Assembly (NCBI RefSeq): GCF_900537995.1
Contig: NZ_LR027880.1
Coordinates: 821,501-885,500, forward strand
DNA: 64,000 bases
From: Roseburia intestinalis L1-82
GTDB lineage: Bacteria; Bacillota; Clostridia; Lachnospirales; Lachnospiraceae
Direction of reading: 5' to 3'
This document shows, in pieces, positions 24,443-33,806 of this stretch. The notes beneath the pieces are model-generated. The model saw nothing but the letters and a program-made list of their open reading frames with translations. It was not told where the DNA came from and did no database searches. A program made the position numbers and the translations under genes. Positions within the stretch are counted from its first letter, which is position 1, and each line of letters starts with the position of its first letter.

Positions 24443-25525
24443 ATGGTTGTTTTTACATCAATATGTACTAATTATGCACATAAAGCCAGAACACTTGCGG
24501 AATCTGTGAAGAAGAATATTCCAGATGCGAAATTTTTGGTATGCCTGACCGAAAGAGAAGTTCCAAAGTCAATGGATTGCAGCTATTTTGATGATGTTAT
24601 TTTGTCAAAAGATATGTGGGAGGGCAATTTTAACAGATACATTTTTAAGCATGCCATTGTAGAGGCATCTACTTCTGTTAAAGGACACTTTTTTAAATAT
24701 ATTATTGAAAAATACGCAGATGAAGATAAATTTGTCTATCTTGATCCTGATTGTTATGTATATTCTGATTTTGTGGAATTACGGGATCTGTTAGATAAAC
24801 GTCCTATCGTTGTGTGTCCGCATTTGTTACAGCCTGGAAATATTGATATGGAGCTTTCGTCAACAGCACATGGTGTATATAATTTAGGATTTTTGGCTGT
24901 AAATCGTAGTGAAGAGGCCAAGAAATTTATTAATTGGTGGGCAGATCGTTTATATCTGTTTTGTTATGATGATATTGAGAGAGGCATATTTACAGATCAA
25001 AAATGGATAGATTTAGCACCTTGTTTTTTTGATGTAGAAATTTTAAAACATAGAGGATATGATTTTGCAACTTGGTCATTGTTAGATTGTGGGATGACAG
25101 AGGAGAATGGAAGGTTCTTTGTAAAAGGCGATCCGTTGCGGTTTATTCATTTTTCTGGATATGGAGCAACAATTGAAAAATGTATGAATGATTGGTTACC
25201 AGAAGGTGATCATCCTTTCCGAAAGTTATATCGTGAATATTCAAAATTACATGAAAAAAATAATGAAGATGGAGTTTCTAAAACACCATGGAGCTATAGC
25301 CAATATTATTCTGGAGAAAAAATTGATGACAATCTGCGAGTGGAATATAGAAAGAATAATGATGTCATGTTTTCAATTGACGATCCATTTGCGTTAAGTA
25401 ATAAGAAAATGAAAAAGATGTTGAATCCATCTAAAGCTAATTTATTTGAAAAAGGAATAAAATATTTTAGGGATAATGGGTTGAAAAATACTATAAAAAG
25501 ATGTTTGAATTATAAAATACAATAA
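24443..25525 (+). CDS. GT-A type glycosyltransferase (GT8-like)
   Basis: 360 residues. The N-terminus (VVFTSICTNYAHKARTLAES) and the metal-binding segment FVYLDPDCYVYSD (about 100) resemble GT8-like retaining enzymes. The stretch AHGVYNLGFLAVNRS and the late FIHFSGYG fit the same fold. It differs from the surrounding GT2 enzymes. A GGAGG ribosome site lies 6 bp upstream. The 208 bp after its stop contain no gene and no convincing promoter. Probably adds a sugar to the repeat; donor unknown. Confidence 0.72.
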   Translation: MVVFTSICTNYAHKARTLAESVKKNIPDAKFLVCLTEREVPKSMDCSYFDDVILSKDMWEGNFNRYIFKHAIVEASTSVKGHFFKYIIEKYADEDKFVYLDPDCYVYSDFVELRDLLDKRPIVVCPHLLQPGNIDMELSSTAHGVYNLGFLAVNRSEEAKKFINWWADRLYLFCYDDIERGIFTDQKWIDLAPCFFDVEILKHRGYDFATWSLLDCGMTEENGRFFVKGDPLRFIHFSGYGATIEKCMNDWLPEGDHPFRKLYREYSKLHEKNNEDGVSKTPWSYSQYYSGEKIDDNLRVEYRKNNDVMFSIDDPFALSNKKMKKMLNPSKANLFEKGIKYFRDNGLKNTIKRCLNYKIQ

Positions 25526-25733
25526 TTGATTTGTATATATGCTACAAGTTTTTATTAAAATGGAAATAGCAGTAGTGTTTGATGATATTAAAGAAAATTC
25601 ATGATGTCCATTTTTATGAATTCTAAGGTGCAGTTTGCATTGTATGTTTATTTGATAAACAATTGAAGAGATAGTTTTAAAAGAAAGTATTAAGTACAAA
25701 TTTTGTGAACAAAAACGTAGGAAGGTTGAGTAA

Positions 25734-27617
25734 GTGAAGGATAAAATAAAAAAGAAAATATTAATTGCATCTTTGGGAATTTTTATTTTTTTAATATGGG
25801 GACAACGTGAAATCTTTATTGTTAATAAAGGCTTTGGGTATAAATTCCTTGAATTAACATTTACAGTATTTTCATTTATAACATTAAGTTTGATAAGTTA
25901 TTATTTATTGATTAAAGAAAGCAAAATCAGTTCACACAAAACACTTCAAACAGGATATTTAGGTTTACTGGTAGTACAGACAGTTGCTTTCCTGCCATTG
26001 TATACACAAACATTTATGTATGGTGATGATTTATGGGGATATAGTAGGGATTTTGATGGATCATTAAGTGGTGGTATTTATTATAGCAGACCTTTTGTTA
26101 GTTTCTTAAATGGATTTTTGGTTGATACATCGTTTAAATCTATAAATAATGTTAGAATTTTTTGTGGACTTACGTTATTTTTATTTGGCTGCGTTATGTT
26201 TCGTTTTATGGTAGATGAAACAAAAAATGTGAAAAGAGCCTGGTTTTTTGCAGTGTTGTCAGTTGCTGGTTGTGCGGCAGTTGATTGCATTGCATATGCA
26301 AGTGTTTATCCTATAAATGCTTCTTTATTAATCTCTGCAATCTCTTTTATTACATATTTAAAAGCAATGGAATCAGAAAATCAAAAAAGAATTTTCTATT
26401 TATGTATTTCGATCATCACTCTTGTGAGTGCCTTTTGTATGTATCAGGTTGGTACACCGATAGTGTTTTTGATGTATATAATTCATGAAAAGTATAATGG
26501 AGAGATTTCTGAAAAAAAAAGATGCTGGAATGCATTTAAATATTTAATTTTTTATGGAATAACAGCAATTTTATATTTACTATTAACAAAGATAATACAA
26601 ATATTAACAGACGTTGAGGCAGGTCAGAGTGCTAGGTCAACAATCGTATTTTCAATTGATGATTTAGTACATAAGGGATTTTGGTTTATTACAGATGTGT
26701 GTCCGCAATCTTTAAGAAGAATTATTGCATTTATATGTGGAAATAAGTTATTTGAACAAAATAATATGTTTTATCAATGTACGTTTTCACAAAAGGTAAT
26801 TGGGATTTTTTTGACAGTTATTTTATTTGCTTTAATAGTAACATCAATTGTAGTAAATTCTTGTAGAAAAAAAAGTATTGCTTTTTTTGCTTTATCCATT
26901 GTATGTATTCCATTGTCGTTTTGGCCTTTTTTAATTTTACCAGAGAGTACGTATCTTACATATTATGCTATGGCAATTATATTATTATTTACATGGTATA
27001 TTTGGGATGCAGTTTGTATATTGGTGGATTTTATAAAAGAAAGAAAGTTATTTCAATCATGGAAATTGTCAATTAGTGAGAACGGATTGTTAGCTATTTT
27101 AATTGTTATTATTGCTTTACAAAGTAATAATTATGCAGAAAATTCATGGGTCAATTATAACCGAGATTCGTATGAGTATTTAGCAAATACAATAGCTGCA
27201 AAAATTGATTCAGGTGAAAATATAGATACAATTACAGTTCAGGGAAGTATCAGTCCCTATGTTGGTGGGCGAGAATATGTTATTTTTGCAGTAAAAGATA
27301 TTTTGATTGAATTAGAGCGTAATCCAGATGACTATAATATAATACAAAGTGATAACAGCTATTATATTTCTATTTTTAATGATAATGAATTAGATAATAT
27401 GACAAAAATATTAGGAAAAGAAAAAATAAATAAATTATTAAACTATTATATGCATGATGATATGTATAGTAGATGGTATTATGTTGGAAATGTAGATGAT
27501 AGAGAGGCATTAGACTTTCTACAGAGTTGCTTTATTGCTACTGGACAGCTTGTTTTAGACAAGGATAATACTATTTCCATTAATATGGAAGGATTTAATA
27601 AACGAAATAAGTTTTAA
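25734..27617 (+). CDS. Polytopic membrane glucosyltransferase, GtrII-like (GTG start)
   Basis: 627 residues with about eleven membrane segments. After the second or third segment comes FMYGDDLWGYSRDFDGSLSG, with the acidic pair in the first outer loop that is typical of GT-C enzymes. The following YYSRPFVSFLNGF resembles the GtrII family of O-antigen glucosyltransferases. The C-terminal ~130 residues are soluble and probably outside the cell. Such enzymes take a sugar from undecaprenyl phosphate on the outer face. A GtrB-like synthase (34880) and a GtrA-like flippase (36945) are encoded nearby, completing a possible three-part side-chain system. AAGGTTGAGTAA precedes the GTG. Confidence 0.65.
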   Translation: MKDKIKKKILIASLGIFIFLIWGQREIFIVNKGFGYKFLELTFTVFSFITLSLISYYLLIKESKISSHKTLQTGYLGLLVVQTVAFLPLYTQTFMYGDDLWGYSRDFDGSLSGGIYYSRPFVSFLNGFLVDTSFKSINNVRIFCGLTLFLFGCVMFRFMVDETKNVKRAWFFAVLSVAGCAAVDCIAYASVYPINASLLISAISFITYLKAMESENQKRIFYLCISIITLVSAFCMYQVGTPIVFLMYIIHEKYNGEISEKKRCWNAFKYLIFYGITAILYLLLTKIIQILTDVEAGQSARSTIVFSIDDLVHKGFWFITDVCPQSLRRIIAFICGNKLFEQNNMFYQCTFSQKVIGIFLTVILFALIVTSIVVNSCRKKSIAFFALSIVCIPLSFWPFLILPESTYLTYYAMAIILLFTWYIWDAVCILVDFIKERKLFQSWKLSISENGLLAILIVIIALQSNNYAENSWVNYNRDSYEYLANTIAAKIDSGENIDTITVQGSISPYVGGREYVIFAVKDILIELERNPDDYNIIQSDNSYYISIFNDNELDNMTKILGKEKINKLLNYYMHDDMYSRWYYVGNVDDREALDFLQSCFIATGQLVLDKDNTISINMEGFNKRNKF

Positions 27618-27672
27618 TTATTATAATCATTTTGCAAGTGAAAAATGCAGGCAAAGGAAGCGAGTGAGAAAA

Positions 27673-28449
27673 ATGAAAGTTGTAATTTTAGCGGGAGGAT
27701 TCGGTACACGAATCAGCGAGGAAAGTTATTTAAAACCAAAGCCAATGCTTGAAATTGGTGGAAAACCAATTCTTTGGCACATAATGAAAGAATATTCACA
27801 TTATGGATTTAATGAGTTTATTATATGTTGTGGGTATAAACAGCATGTAATTAAAGAGTGGTTTGCGGATTACTATTTGTACAATAGTGATGTCACTTTT
27901 GATTTTAGTGACAATAATAAAATGACTGTACATAATAATGTGGCGGAACCATGGAAAGTAACTTTGGTAGATACAGGATTAAATACTATGACAGGTGGAC
28001 GTGTAAAGAGAATTCAAAAATATGTCGGAGATGAACCGTTCATGCTGACATATGGAGATGGTGTGTGCGATATCAATATCAAGGATTTGGTAGCTTTTCA
28101 TGAAAAGCATGGCAAAATAGCAACATTGACGGCTGCAGCAATGGGACAGAGATTTGGAGTTTTAGATATTACAGGAGATGAAACAATTACTTCGTTCCGG
28201 GAAAAAAGCATGGATGATGGAGCGCGGATCAATGCAGGTTATATGGTATTGGAACCAAAGATTTTTGATTTTATAGAAGGTGATACGACGGTATTTGAAA
28301 AAGAACCATTGGAAACAGTTGCCAAAATGGGTGAGTTAAAAGCATATATGTTTGATGGTTATTGGCAGTGTATGGATACAAAGCGTGAGATGGATAAGCT
28401 GAATGAACTTTGGGACAATGGAAAAGCACCTTGGAAATCATGGGAATAA
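27673..28449 (+). CDS. rfbF: Glucose-1-phosphate cytidylyltransferase
   Basis: 258 residues from the ATG at 27673; a GTG at 27664 is too close to AGGAAG. It makes CDP-glucose from glucose-1-phosphate and CTP. The nucleotidyltransferase loop is AGGFGTRISEESYLKPKPM, followed by EIGGKPILWHIMK, the metal-binding LTYGDGVCDINI, and RINAGYMVLEP. WQCMDTKREMD near the end is family-typical. Length matches RfbF/DdhA (about 257). First step of the CDP-3,6-dideoxyhexose pathway, upstream of RfbG (35835) and RfbH (28472). Confidence 0.95.
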   Translation: MKVVILAGGFGTRISEESYLKPKPMLEIGGKPILWHIMKEYSHYGFNEFIICCGYKQHVIKEWFADYYLYNSDVTFDFSDNNKMTVHNNVAEPWKVTLVDTGLNTMTGGRVKRIQKYVGDEPFMLTYGDGVCDINIKDLVAFHEKHGKIATLTAAAMGQRFGVLDITGDETITSFREKSMDDGARINAGYMVLEPKIFDFIEGDTTVFEKEPLETVAKMGELKAYMFDGYWQCMDTKREMDKLNELWDNGKAPWKSWE

Positions 28450-28471
28450 ATAGATTGGAGATTGGAAAAAG

Positions 28472-29812
28472 ATGTTTGAAAATAAAACAGAAGAGCAGGC
28501 AAAAAAAGAGATACTGGATATGGTAGCAGAGTATTGCGATACATTTCACAATAAGAAGAAAGAGTTTGAGCCGGGAGATCGTATTACATACGCATCGCGT
28601 GTTTATGATCATGAAGAGATGTGCAATCTTGTAGATTCTGCATTGGAATTCTGGCTTACATCAGGAAGATATACCGATGAATTTGAAAAAGCATTTGCAA
28701 AGTATCTTGGCGTGAAATATTGTTCCCTTGTGAATTCCGGATCATCTGCAAATTTAAATGCATTTATGGCATTGACATCTCCTTTACTTGGAGAACGTCA
28801 GGTAAAACCGGGAGATGAAATGATTACAGTTGCGGCTGGATTCCCAACAACGGTGACTCCGGCGATCCAGTACGGTGTGGTTCCTGTTTTTATTGATATT
28901 ACAATTCCACAGTATAATATGGATGTGACACAGTTAGAGGCGGCTTTGTCTGACAAGACAAAAGTTGTAATGGCAGCACATACATTGGGGAATCCATTTG
29001 ATTTAAAGGCTGTGAGAGAGTTTTGTGATAAACATAATTTATGGTTGATTGAAGATAACTGTGATGCTCTTGGGTCAAAATATACAATTGATGGAGAAGA
29101 GAAATTTACAGGTACAGTTGGTGATATTGGAACATCATCATTTTATCCACCACATCATATGACAATGGGAGAAGGGGGAGCTGTTTATACTAATAATGCA
29201 TTATTAAATAAATGTATCCGTTCTTTCCGCGACTGGGGACGTGACTGTGTATGCCCGTCAGGAAAAGATAATTTATGTGGACACAGATTTGATAAGCAGT
29301 ATGGAGAACTTCCATTAGGCTATGATCATAAATATGTGTATTCTCATTTTGGATATAATCTGAAAGCAACCGATATGCAGGCTGCAATTGGATGTGCACA
29401 GATTAAAAAGTTTCCAACATTTGTAGAGAAGAGAATTCATAATTTTGATCGTCTGAAAGCAGCACTTGCAGGATGCGAGGATAAACTGATTCTTCCAGAG
29501 GCTTGCGATAATGCAAGACCGAGCTGGTTTGGATTTTTAATTACCTGCAAAGAGGGTGTGGATCGTAATAAAGTGGTTCCGTATATCGAGGCACATGGAG
29601 TTCAGACACGTATGTTATTTGCCGGTAATCTGATTAAACATCCGTGCTTTGATCAGATGCGTGCGTCAGGAAAGGGATATCGTGTGATTGGAGATCTCAG
29701 TGTCACAGATCGTGTAATGAATAATACGTTCTGGGTTGGTGTATATCCGGGAATGACAGATGAAATGATTGACTATATGGCAAAAACAATTAAGGAAGCA
29801 GTAAACCAGTAA
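28472..29812 (+). CDS. rfbH: CDP-4-keto-6-deoxyglucose 3-dehydrase (PMP and [2Fe-2S] enzyme)
   Basis: 446 residues, the usual RfbH/DdhC/E1 length. The aminotransferase-fold active site has His where ordinary enzymes have the PLP-binding Lys (SSFYPPHHMTMGEGG), the mark of the C-3 deoxygenating dehydrase. The iron-sulfur ligand pattern C-x-C-x7-C is present (CVCPSGKDNLC), with a further Cys about 60 residues before it in EDNCDALGSK. It removes the C-3 hydroxyl of CDP-4-keto-6-deoxyglucose. In the known pathway it needs a separate reductase (DdhD/E3), and no such gene is seen in this window. It lies 22 bp after rfbF. Confidence 0.95.
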   Translation: MFENKTEEQAKKEILDMVAEYCDTFHNKKKEFEPGDRITYASRVYDHEEMCNLVDSALEFWLTSGRYTDEFEKAFAKYLGVKYCSLVNSGSSANLNAFMALTSPLLGERQVKPGDEMITVAAGFPTTVTPAIQYGVVPVFIDITIPQYNMDVTQLEAALSDKTKVVMAAHTLGNPFDLKAVREFCDKHNLWLIEDNCDALGSKYTIDGEEKFTGTVGDIGTSSFYPPHHMTMGEGGAVYTNNALLNKCIRSFRDWGRDCVCPSGKDNLCGHRFDKQYGELPLGYDHKYVYSHFGYNLKATDMQAAIGCAQIKKFPTFVEKRIHNFDRLKAALAGCEDKLILPEACDNARPSWFGFLITCKEGVDRNKVVPYIEAHGVQTRMLFAGNLIKHPCFDQMRASGKGYRVIGDLSVTDRVMNNTFWVGVYPGMTDEMIDYMAKTIKEAVNQ

Positions 29813-29835
29813 GTTAGAGTACGAGGAGAAAAGAT

Positions 29836-31677
29836 ATGAAACAGAGACTGGCGGATTATGTGGCAGATTTTCTGGTAAATCACGGAATAAAAGATTGCTT
29901 TATGGTAGTTGGTGGTGGGGCCATGCATTTGAATGATGCATTAGGGCATAAAGAGGGATTGCACTGCACTTACAATCATCATGAACAGGCATGTGCAATT
30001 GCAGCGGAAGCATATGCAAGAGTCGATAATAAGATAGCGGCTTTATGTGTGACCACCGGACCAGGTGGAACGAATGCGATTACGGGTGTTTTAGGTGGCT
30101 GGCTGGATTCTATACCGATGTTGGTGATTTCTGGTCAGGTGCGTTATGATACGACTGCAAGATACATGAGTCAGTATACGGATGGGTTGCCATTGCGTGC
30201 AGTTGGCGATCAGGAATACGATATTACAAAATCGGTTTCTAGTATGTGCAAATATGCTGTGATGATTGAAGATCCCAAGGATATCCGATATGCGTTAGAA
30301 AAGGCATATCATCTTGCAATGACGGGCAGAAGAGGACCTTCCTGGATTGATATTCCGGTAAATTACCAGGGATGTTATATTGAAACAGACGAGCTGCGTG
30401 GGTATGATCCGTCAGAGGATGTAAACGAAAATCCGGCGCCAGTGGAAAAGTCAGTCATAGCAGAAGTCATCGGGAAGATCAAAGATGCGAAGAGACCGGT
30501 GTTGTATGCAGGAAATGGAATCCGTTTATCAGAAGGATATGGAGCGTTTAGAAAAGCAGTTGAAAAACTGGGAATACCGGTTGTAACCTGTTGGGATTCT
30601 ATTGATGCAATTGAGGATGAAAATCCTTTATATGTTGGAAGAGGCGGTATCATGGGAGACCGCCCAGGTAATTTCGCAGTACAGAATGCTGATCTGGTGT
30701 TGGCTGTTGGAAACCGTCTGTCTATCCGCCAGGTAGGGTATAGTTGGAAAACCTGGGCAAGAGAAGCATATGTGATTATGGTTGATGTAGATCCGGCAGA
30801 ATTGAAAAAGACGACATTGCATGTTGAGCTGCCGGTTTGTGCAGATGCAAAAGATTTCTTTGTACAGATGAACGAGCAACTTGCAGATGAGGACGTACCC
30901 GTTTTTGCTGGTAAAGAATGGATCCGTAAATGTCAGGAGTGGAAGAAAAACTACCCGGTTACACAGCCAAAACATTGGGAAGAAGATGGAAAGTATGCAA
31001 ATGTGTATGCGTTTATCAAATATTTAAGTCAGAATCTTCCACAGGGAAATATGACTGTTGTGTCGAACGGAAGTGCCTGTGTTGTGGGAAGCCATAACTA
31101 TGTGATCCAAAAAGAGGCTCGATTCCTGATTAATAGTGCAGTTGCCAGCATGGGATATGGTCTTCCAGCGGCAATTGGAGCATGTATTGCAACAGGAAGA
31201 AAGACGACTATCTGCTTAGAAGGCGATGGAAGTATTATGATGAATCTGCAGGAGTTACAGACGGTTCTGACAAACCAGCTTCCAATTAAGATATTCGTGA
31301 TTAATAACCAGGGATATCATTCTATTCGTCAGACACAGAATAATCTGTTTAAAGAACATTGTAAAATTGGTATTGGACCGGAGAGTGGAGATTTATCATT
31401 CCCTGATTTTTCCAAATTGTCGGAAGCGTTTGGATATACTTATCTGGAGGCTCATTCCAATGCGCAAATGAAGAAAATGGTAGATCAGGCATTGAAAATA
31501 GATGGGGCAGTTTTTTGCGAGATATTTGTATCGGCAGAACAGAATTTTGAGCCAAAGAGTGCTACTAAGCGTCTAGAGGATGGAACACTTGTGAGTCCTC
31601 CATTGGAAGATCTTGCGCCATTTTTGCCAAGGGAAGAGATCATAAAAAATATGTTTATACCAGTAATTGAAGAATAG
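29836..31677 (+). CDS. ThDP-dependent enzyme, acetolactate-synthase-like; YerE-type sugar-branching candidate
   Basis: 613 residues with the three-domain plan of acetolactate synthase. The catalytic Glu is in YNHHEQACAIAAEAYAR (about 50), the middle domain is at about 200-330, and the ThDP-binding motif is GDGSIMMN...INNQGYHS (about 464-493). A housekeeping acetolactate synthase would be next to ilv genes. Here it sits between rfbH and a sugar C-methyltransferase. In Yersinia, YerE of this family transfers a two-carbon unit from pyruvate to C-4 of CDP-3,6-dideoxy-4-ketoglucose to give a branched sugar (yersiniose). The same role is proposed from context. Specificity for sugar over 2-ketobutyrate is not proven. 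Confidence 0.8.
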   Translation: MKQRLADYVADFLVNHGIKDCFMVVGGGAMHLNDALGHKEGLHCTYNHHEQACAIAAEAYARVDNKIAALCVTTGPGGTNAITGVLGGWLDSIPMLVISGQVRYDTTARYMSQYTDGLPLRAVGDQEYDITKSVSSMCKYAVMIEDPKDIRYALEKAYHLAMTGRRGPSWIDIPVNYQGCYIETDELRGYDPSEDVNENPAPVEKSVIAEVIGKIKDAKRPVLYAGNGIRLSEGYGAFRKAVEKLGIPVVTCWDSIDAIEDENPLYVGRGGIMGDRPGNFAVQNADLVLAVGNRLSIRQVGYSWKTWAREAYVIMVDVDPAELKKTTLHVELPVCADAKDFFVQMNEQLADEDVPVFAGKEWIRKCQEWKKNYPVTQPKHWEEDGKYANVYAFIKYLSQNLPQGNMTVVSNGSACVVGSHNYVIQKEARFLINSAVASMGYGLPAAIGACIATGRKTTICLEGDGSIMMNLQELQTVLTNQLPIKIFVINNQGYHSIRQTQNNLFKEHCKIGIGPESGDLSFPDFSKLSEAFGYTYLEAHSNAQMKKMVDQALKIDGAVFCEIFVSAEQNFEPKSATKRLEDGTLVSPPLEDLAPFLPREEIIKNMFIPVIEE

Positions 31678-31682
31678 ATTTT

Positions 31683-31714
31683 TTTAGCCAAAACATTTTT
31701 ATGTTTTGGCTAAA
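31683..31714. other. Perfect 14-bp hairpin inside the CDP-sugar operon
   Basis: TTTAGCCAAAACAT, a TTTT loop, then ATGTTTTGGCTAAA. It starts 5 bp after the stop of the ThDP-enzyme gene and lacks a T run on either strand, so it is not a typical terminator. It could stabilise upstream mRNA, reduce read-through or mark RNA processing. Confidence 0.6.
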
Positions 31715-31737
31715 GTTGTTAGAAAGAGAGTGTGAAG

Positions 31738-32886
31738 ATGAAAAAATGTTTAGTATGTGGTTCGGAGTTATTGAAAGAGCCATTGTTAGATTTTAATAAT
31801 ATGCCGGAATCTGCTCAGAATATTCCAAATGAAGAGGAAATAAAGCAGGATAAGGGAATTCGCTTGAAGTTATATCAGTGTAAAGGCTGTGGTTTAGTCC
31901 AGTTTGATTGTAAGCCAGTGGATTATTATAGGGATGTTATTCGTTCAGGTGGATTTTCTTCCACAATGGTTGAGTTGCGCAAAAGCCAGTATAGACATTT
32001 GATAGAATCATATCATTTAGAAAATAAGAAATTTATTGAAGTGGGCTGTGGACAGGGAGAATTTTTGTCAGTTTTGACAGAATTTCCAGTGGATGCATAT
32101 GGAGTGGAACATAAGCATGATTTGGTTGAGATTGCCAGAAAACGTGGTTTGAATGTTAGTGAGGCATTTGTTGAAAATAAGAATACGGTAATTGAAAATG
32201 GACCGTTTGATGTATTTTTATCATTTAATTTCTTGGAACATCAACCGGATCCGAATGGAATGTTACAGGGGATTTATGAGAATTTGAAAGAAGATGGAAT
32301 GGGTCTTATTACGGTTCCAAGTCTTGAATATATTTTAGAATATAATGGCTATTATGAACTGATCAGGGATCATTTGGTATATTATACATTTGATACACTT
32401 CAGTTTGTGTTGGAAAAAAATGGATTTGAAGTGTTAGAGCAGGAAATGGTTAATAGGGATACATTATCCGTGATTGTTCGGAAAAAACAAAAGATTGATG
32501 TTAGTAAGATAAAAGAGAGTTATGACGTTGTCTGTAAAGAGATAAATGATTACGTTGATGCATTAAAGAAGCAGGGGAAAAAAGTGGCAATTTGGGGAGC
32601 AAGTCATCAGGGATTCACACTTGCTGCAACAGCAAAACTTACAAAAAAAATTGAATATATTATTGATTCAGCACCGTTTAAACAGGGAAAATATGCGCCT
32701 GCATCGCATATACCAATTATTTCACCGGCAGATGCGTTACTACATTCTGTAGATGCTATTATTATTATGGCACCTGGATATACGGATGAAATAGCTGCGA
32801 TCATTAAGAGAGATTTTGGACAGGGTACAGAAATTGCAGTGATGAAAGCAAAAAATTTACAGATGTATGAGGATATTAAACAGTGA
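31738..32886 (+). CDS. NDP-sugar C-methyltransferase
   Basis: 383 residues from the ATG at 31738, chosen over a GTG at 31732 because AGAAAGAGAG lies just upstream. Three parts are visible. An N-terminal zinc-binding segment has CLVCGS (4-9) and CKGCGL (about 52). A SAM-binding fold has FIEVGCGQGEFLSVL (about 100) and VFLSFNFLEHQPDP. A C-terminal Rossmann-like domain has VAIWGASHQGF (about 285) and IIIMAPGY. This is the plan of C-methyltransferases such as TylC3 and NovU, which methylate the carbon next to the keto group of NDP-4-ketosugars. It implies a C-methyl branch on the CDP-sugar, or an adapted role together with the ThDP enzyme. Confidence 0.88.
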   Translation: MKKCLVCGSELLKEPLLDFNNMPESAQNIPNEEEIKQDKGIRLKLYQCKGCGLVQFDCKPVDYYRDVIRSGGFSSTMVELRKSQYRHLIESYHLENKKFIEVGCGQGEFLSVLTEFPVDAYGVEHKHDLVEIARKRGLNVSEAFVENKNTVIENGPFDVFLSFNFLEHQPDPNGMLQGIYENLKEDGMGLITVPSLEYILEYNGYYELIRDHLVYYTFDTLQFVLEKNGFEVLEQEMVNRDTLSVIVRKKQKIDVSKIKESYDVVCKEINDYVDALKKQGKKVAIWGASHQGFTLAATAKLTKKIEYIIDSAPFKQGKYAPASHIPIISPADALLHSVDAIIIMAPGYTDEIAAIIKRDFGQGTEIAVMKAKNLQMYEDIKQ

Positions 32887-33806
32887 AAACAATTGTGATG
32901 ACCGGTGCAACCAGTTTTCTCGGTAGAAATTTAGTTAAAACTTTTATAAAAAAGGGATATGAAGTTTTTGCATTAGTAAGAAAAAATTCTGCGTCGATTC
33001 ATTTATTGCCTGAAGAAAATGAAAGATTTCATTTGATGTATGGTTCATTAGAGAATTTGACATGTATTGAGGATTATATAAAAGAAGCAAATTATTTTGT
33101 ACATTTTGCATGGGATGGATCGGGAAATGCAGGAAGAGCAAATTATGAAATTCAGAGCAAAAATGTCTGGTATTCTATGGAGGCGTTAAAAATTGCAGAC
33201 AGACTGGGGTGTGAAAGTTTTTGGTTTCCAGGTTCGCAGGCGGAATATGGAGTTAAACATGAGCCAATTAGCGAGGAAATGGAATGTCATCCTGTTTCAG
33301 AATATGGCAAATCAAAGTTGAAATTTGGAAATATGGCAGAAGAATTTTGCAGAGATAAAAAAATTCGTTTTATACATCTTCGTATTTTTAGTATCTATGG
33401 TGCCGATGACAGACCTGGAACCTTGGTGGATACATGTGTGCGTAAGTTTAATAGCGGTGAAACTGTGCAGTTAGGTAATTGCACTCAAAAGTGGAATTAT
33501 TTATATATTGATGATTTTACTGATATGATTAGTCGTATGATGGAAAAAAACATAGATACAGGGATATATAATATTTCTGGAGTAGATACCCGGGTTTTGA
33601 GAGAGTTTGTAACGGAGATATATCATTTATCAAATCAAACAGGAAATTATGAATTTGGAAATAATATAGTAAATCCTGAGGGAACACCTGATTTAGAACC
33701 AGTGATTAAAAAAGTAGATAGTGTAATTGGTACTCATAAAATAACTACATTTAGTGATGGAATAAGAGAAATTATGAAAAGGATTGAAGAGGAGAGTTTT
33801 GTATGA
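32883..33806 (+). CDS. NAD(P)-dependent sugar epimerase/reductase (extended SDR)
   Basis: 307 residues from a GTG that overlaps the previous stop (GTGA). VMTGATSFLGRNLVK is the dinucleotide loop, and SEYGKSKLKFG carries the catalytic YxxxK. The Ser region is FPGSQAEYG, and RIFSIYGADDRPG is the substrate-side loop. In CDP-dideoxy-sugar pathways an SDR reduces the C-4 ketone (abequose, tyvelose and paratose synthases) or the keto group of the added two-carbon branch (YerF). Either fits here. It lies between the C-methyltransferase and the zinc dehydrogenase, each overlapping by 4 bp, so the three are coupled. Confidence 0.85.
   Translation: MKTIVMTGATSFLGRNLVKTFIKKGYEVFALVRKNSASIHLLPEENERFHLMYGSLENLTCIEDYIKEANYFVHFAWDGSGNAGRANYEIQSKNVWYSMEALKIADRLGCESFWFPGSQAEYGVKHEPISEEMECHPVSEYGKSKLKFGNMAEEFCRDKKIRFIHLRIFSIYGADDRPGTLVDTCVRKFNSGETVQLGNCTQKWNYLYIDDFTDMISRMMEKNIDTGIYNISGVDTRVLREFVTEIYHLSNQTGNYEFGNNIVNPEGTPDLEPVIKKVDSVIGTHKITTFSDGIREIMKRIEEESFV

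Noticed and set aside
29836..31677. Housekeeping acetolactate synthase (ilvB)
   Set aside because: No ilvN, ilvC or other branched-chain amino-acid gene is nearby, and it is nested among CDP-sugar genes; a sugar-modifying role fits better, though the family alone does not decide.
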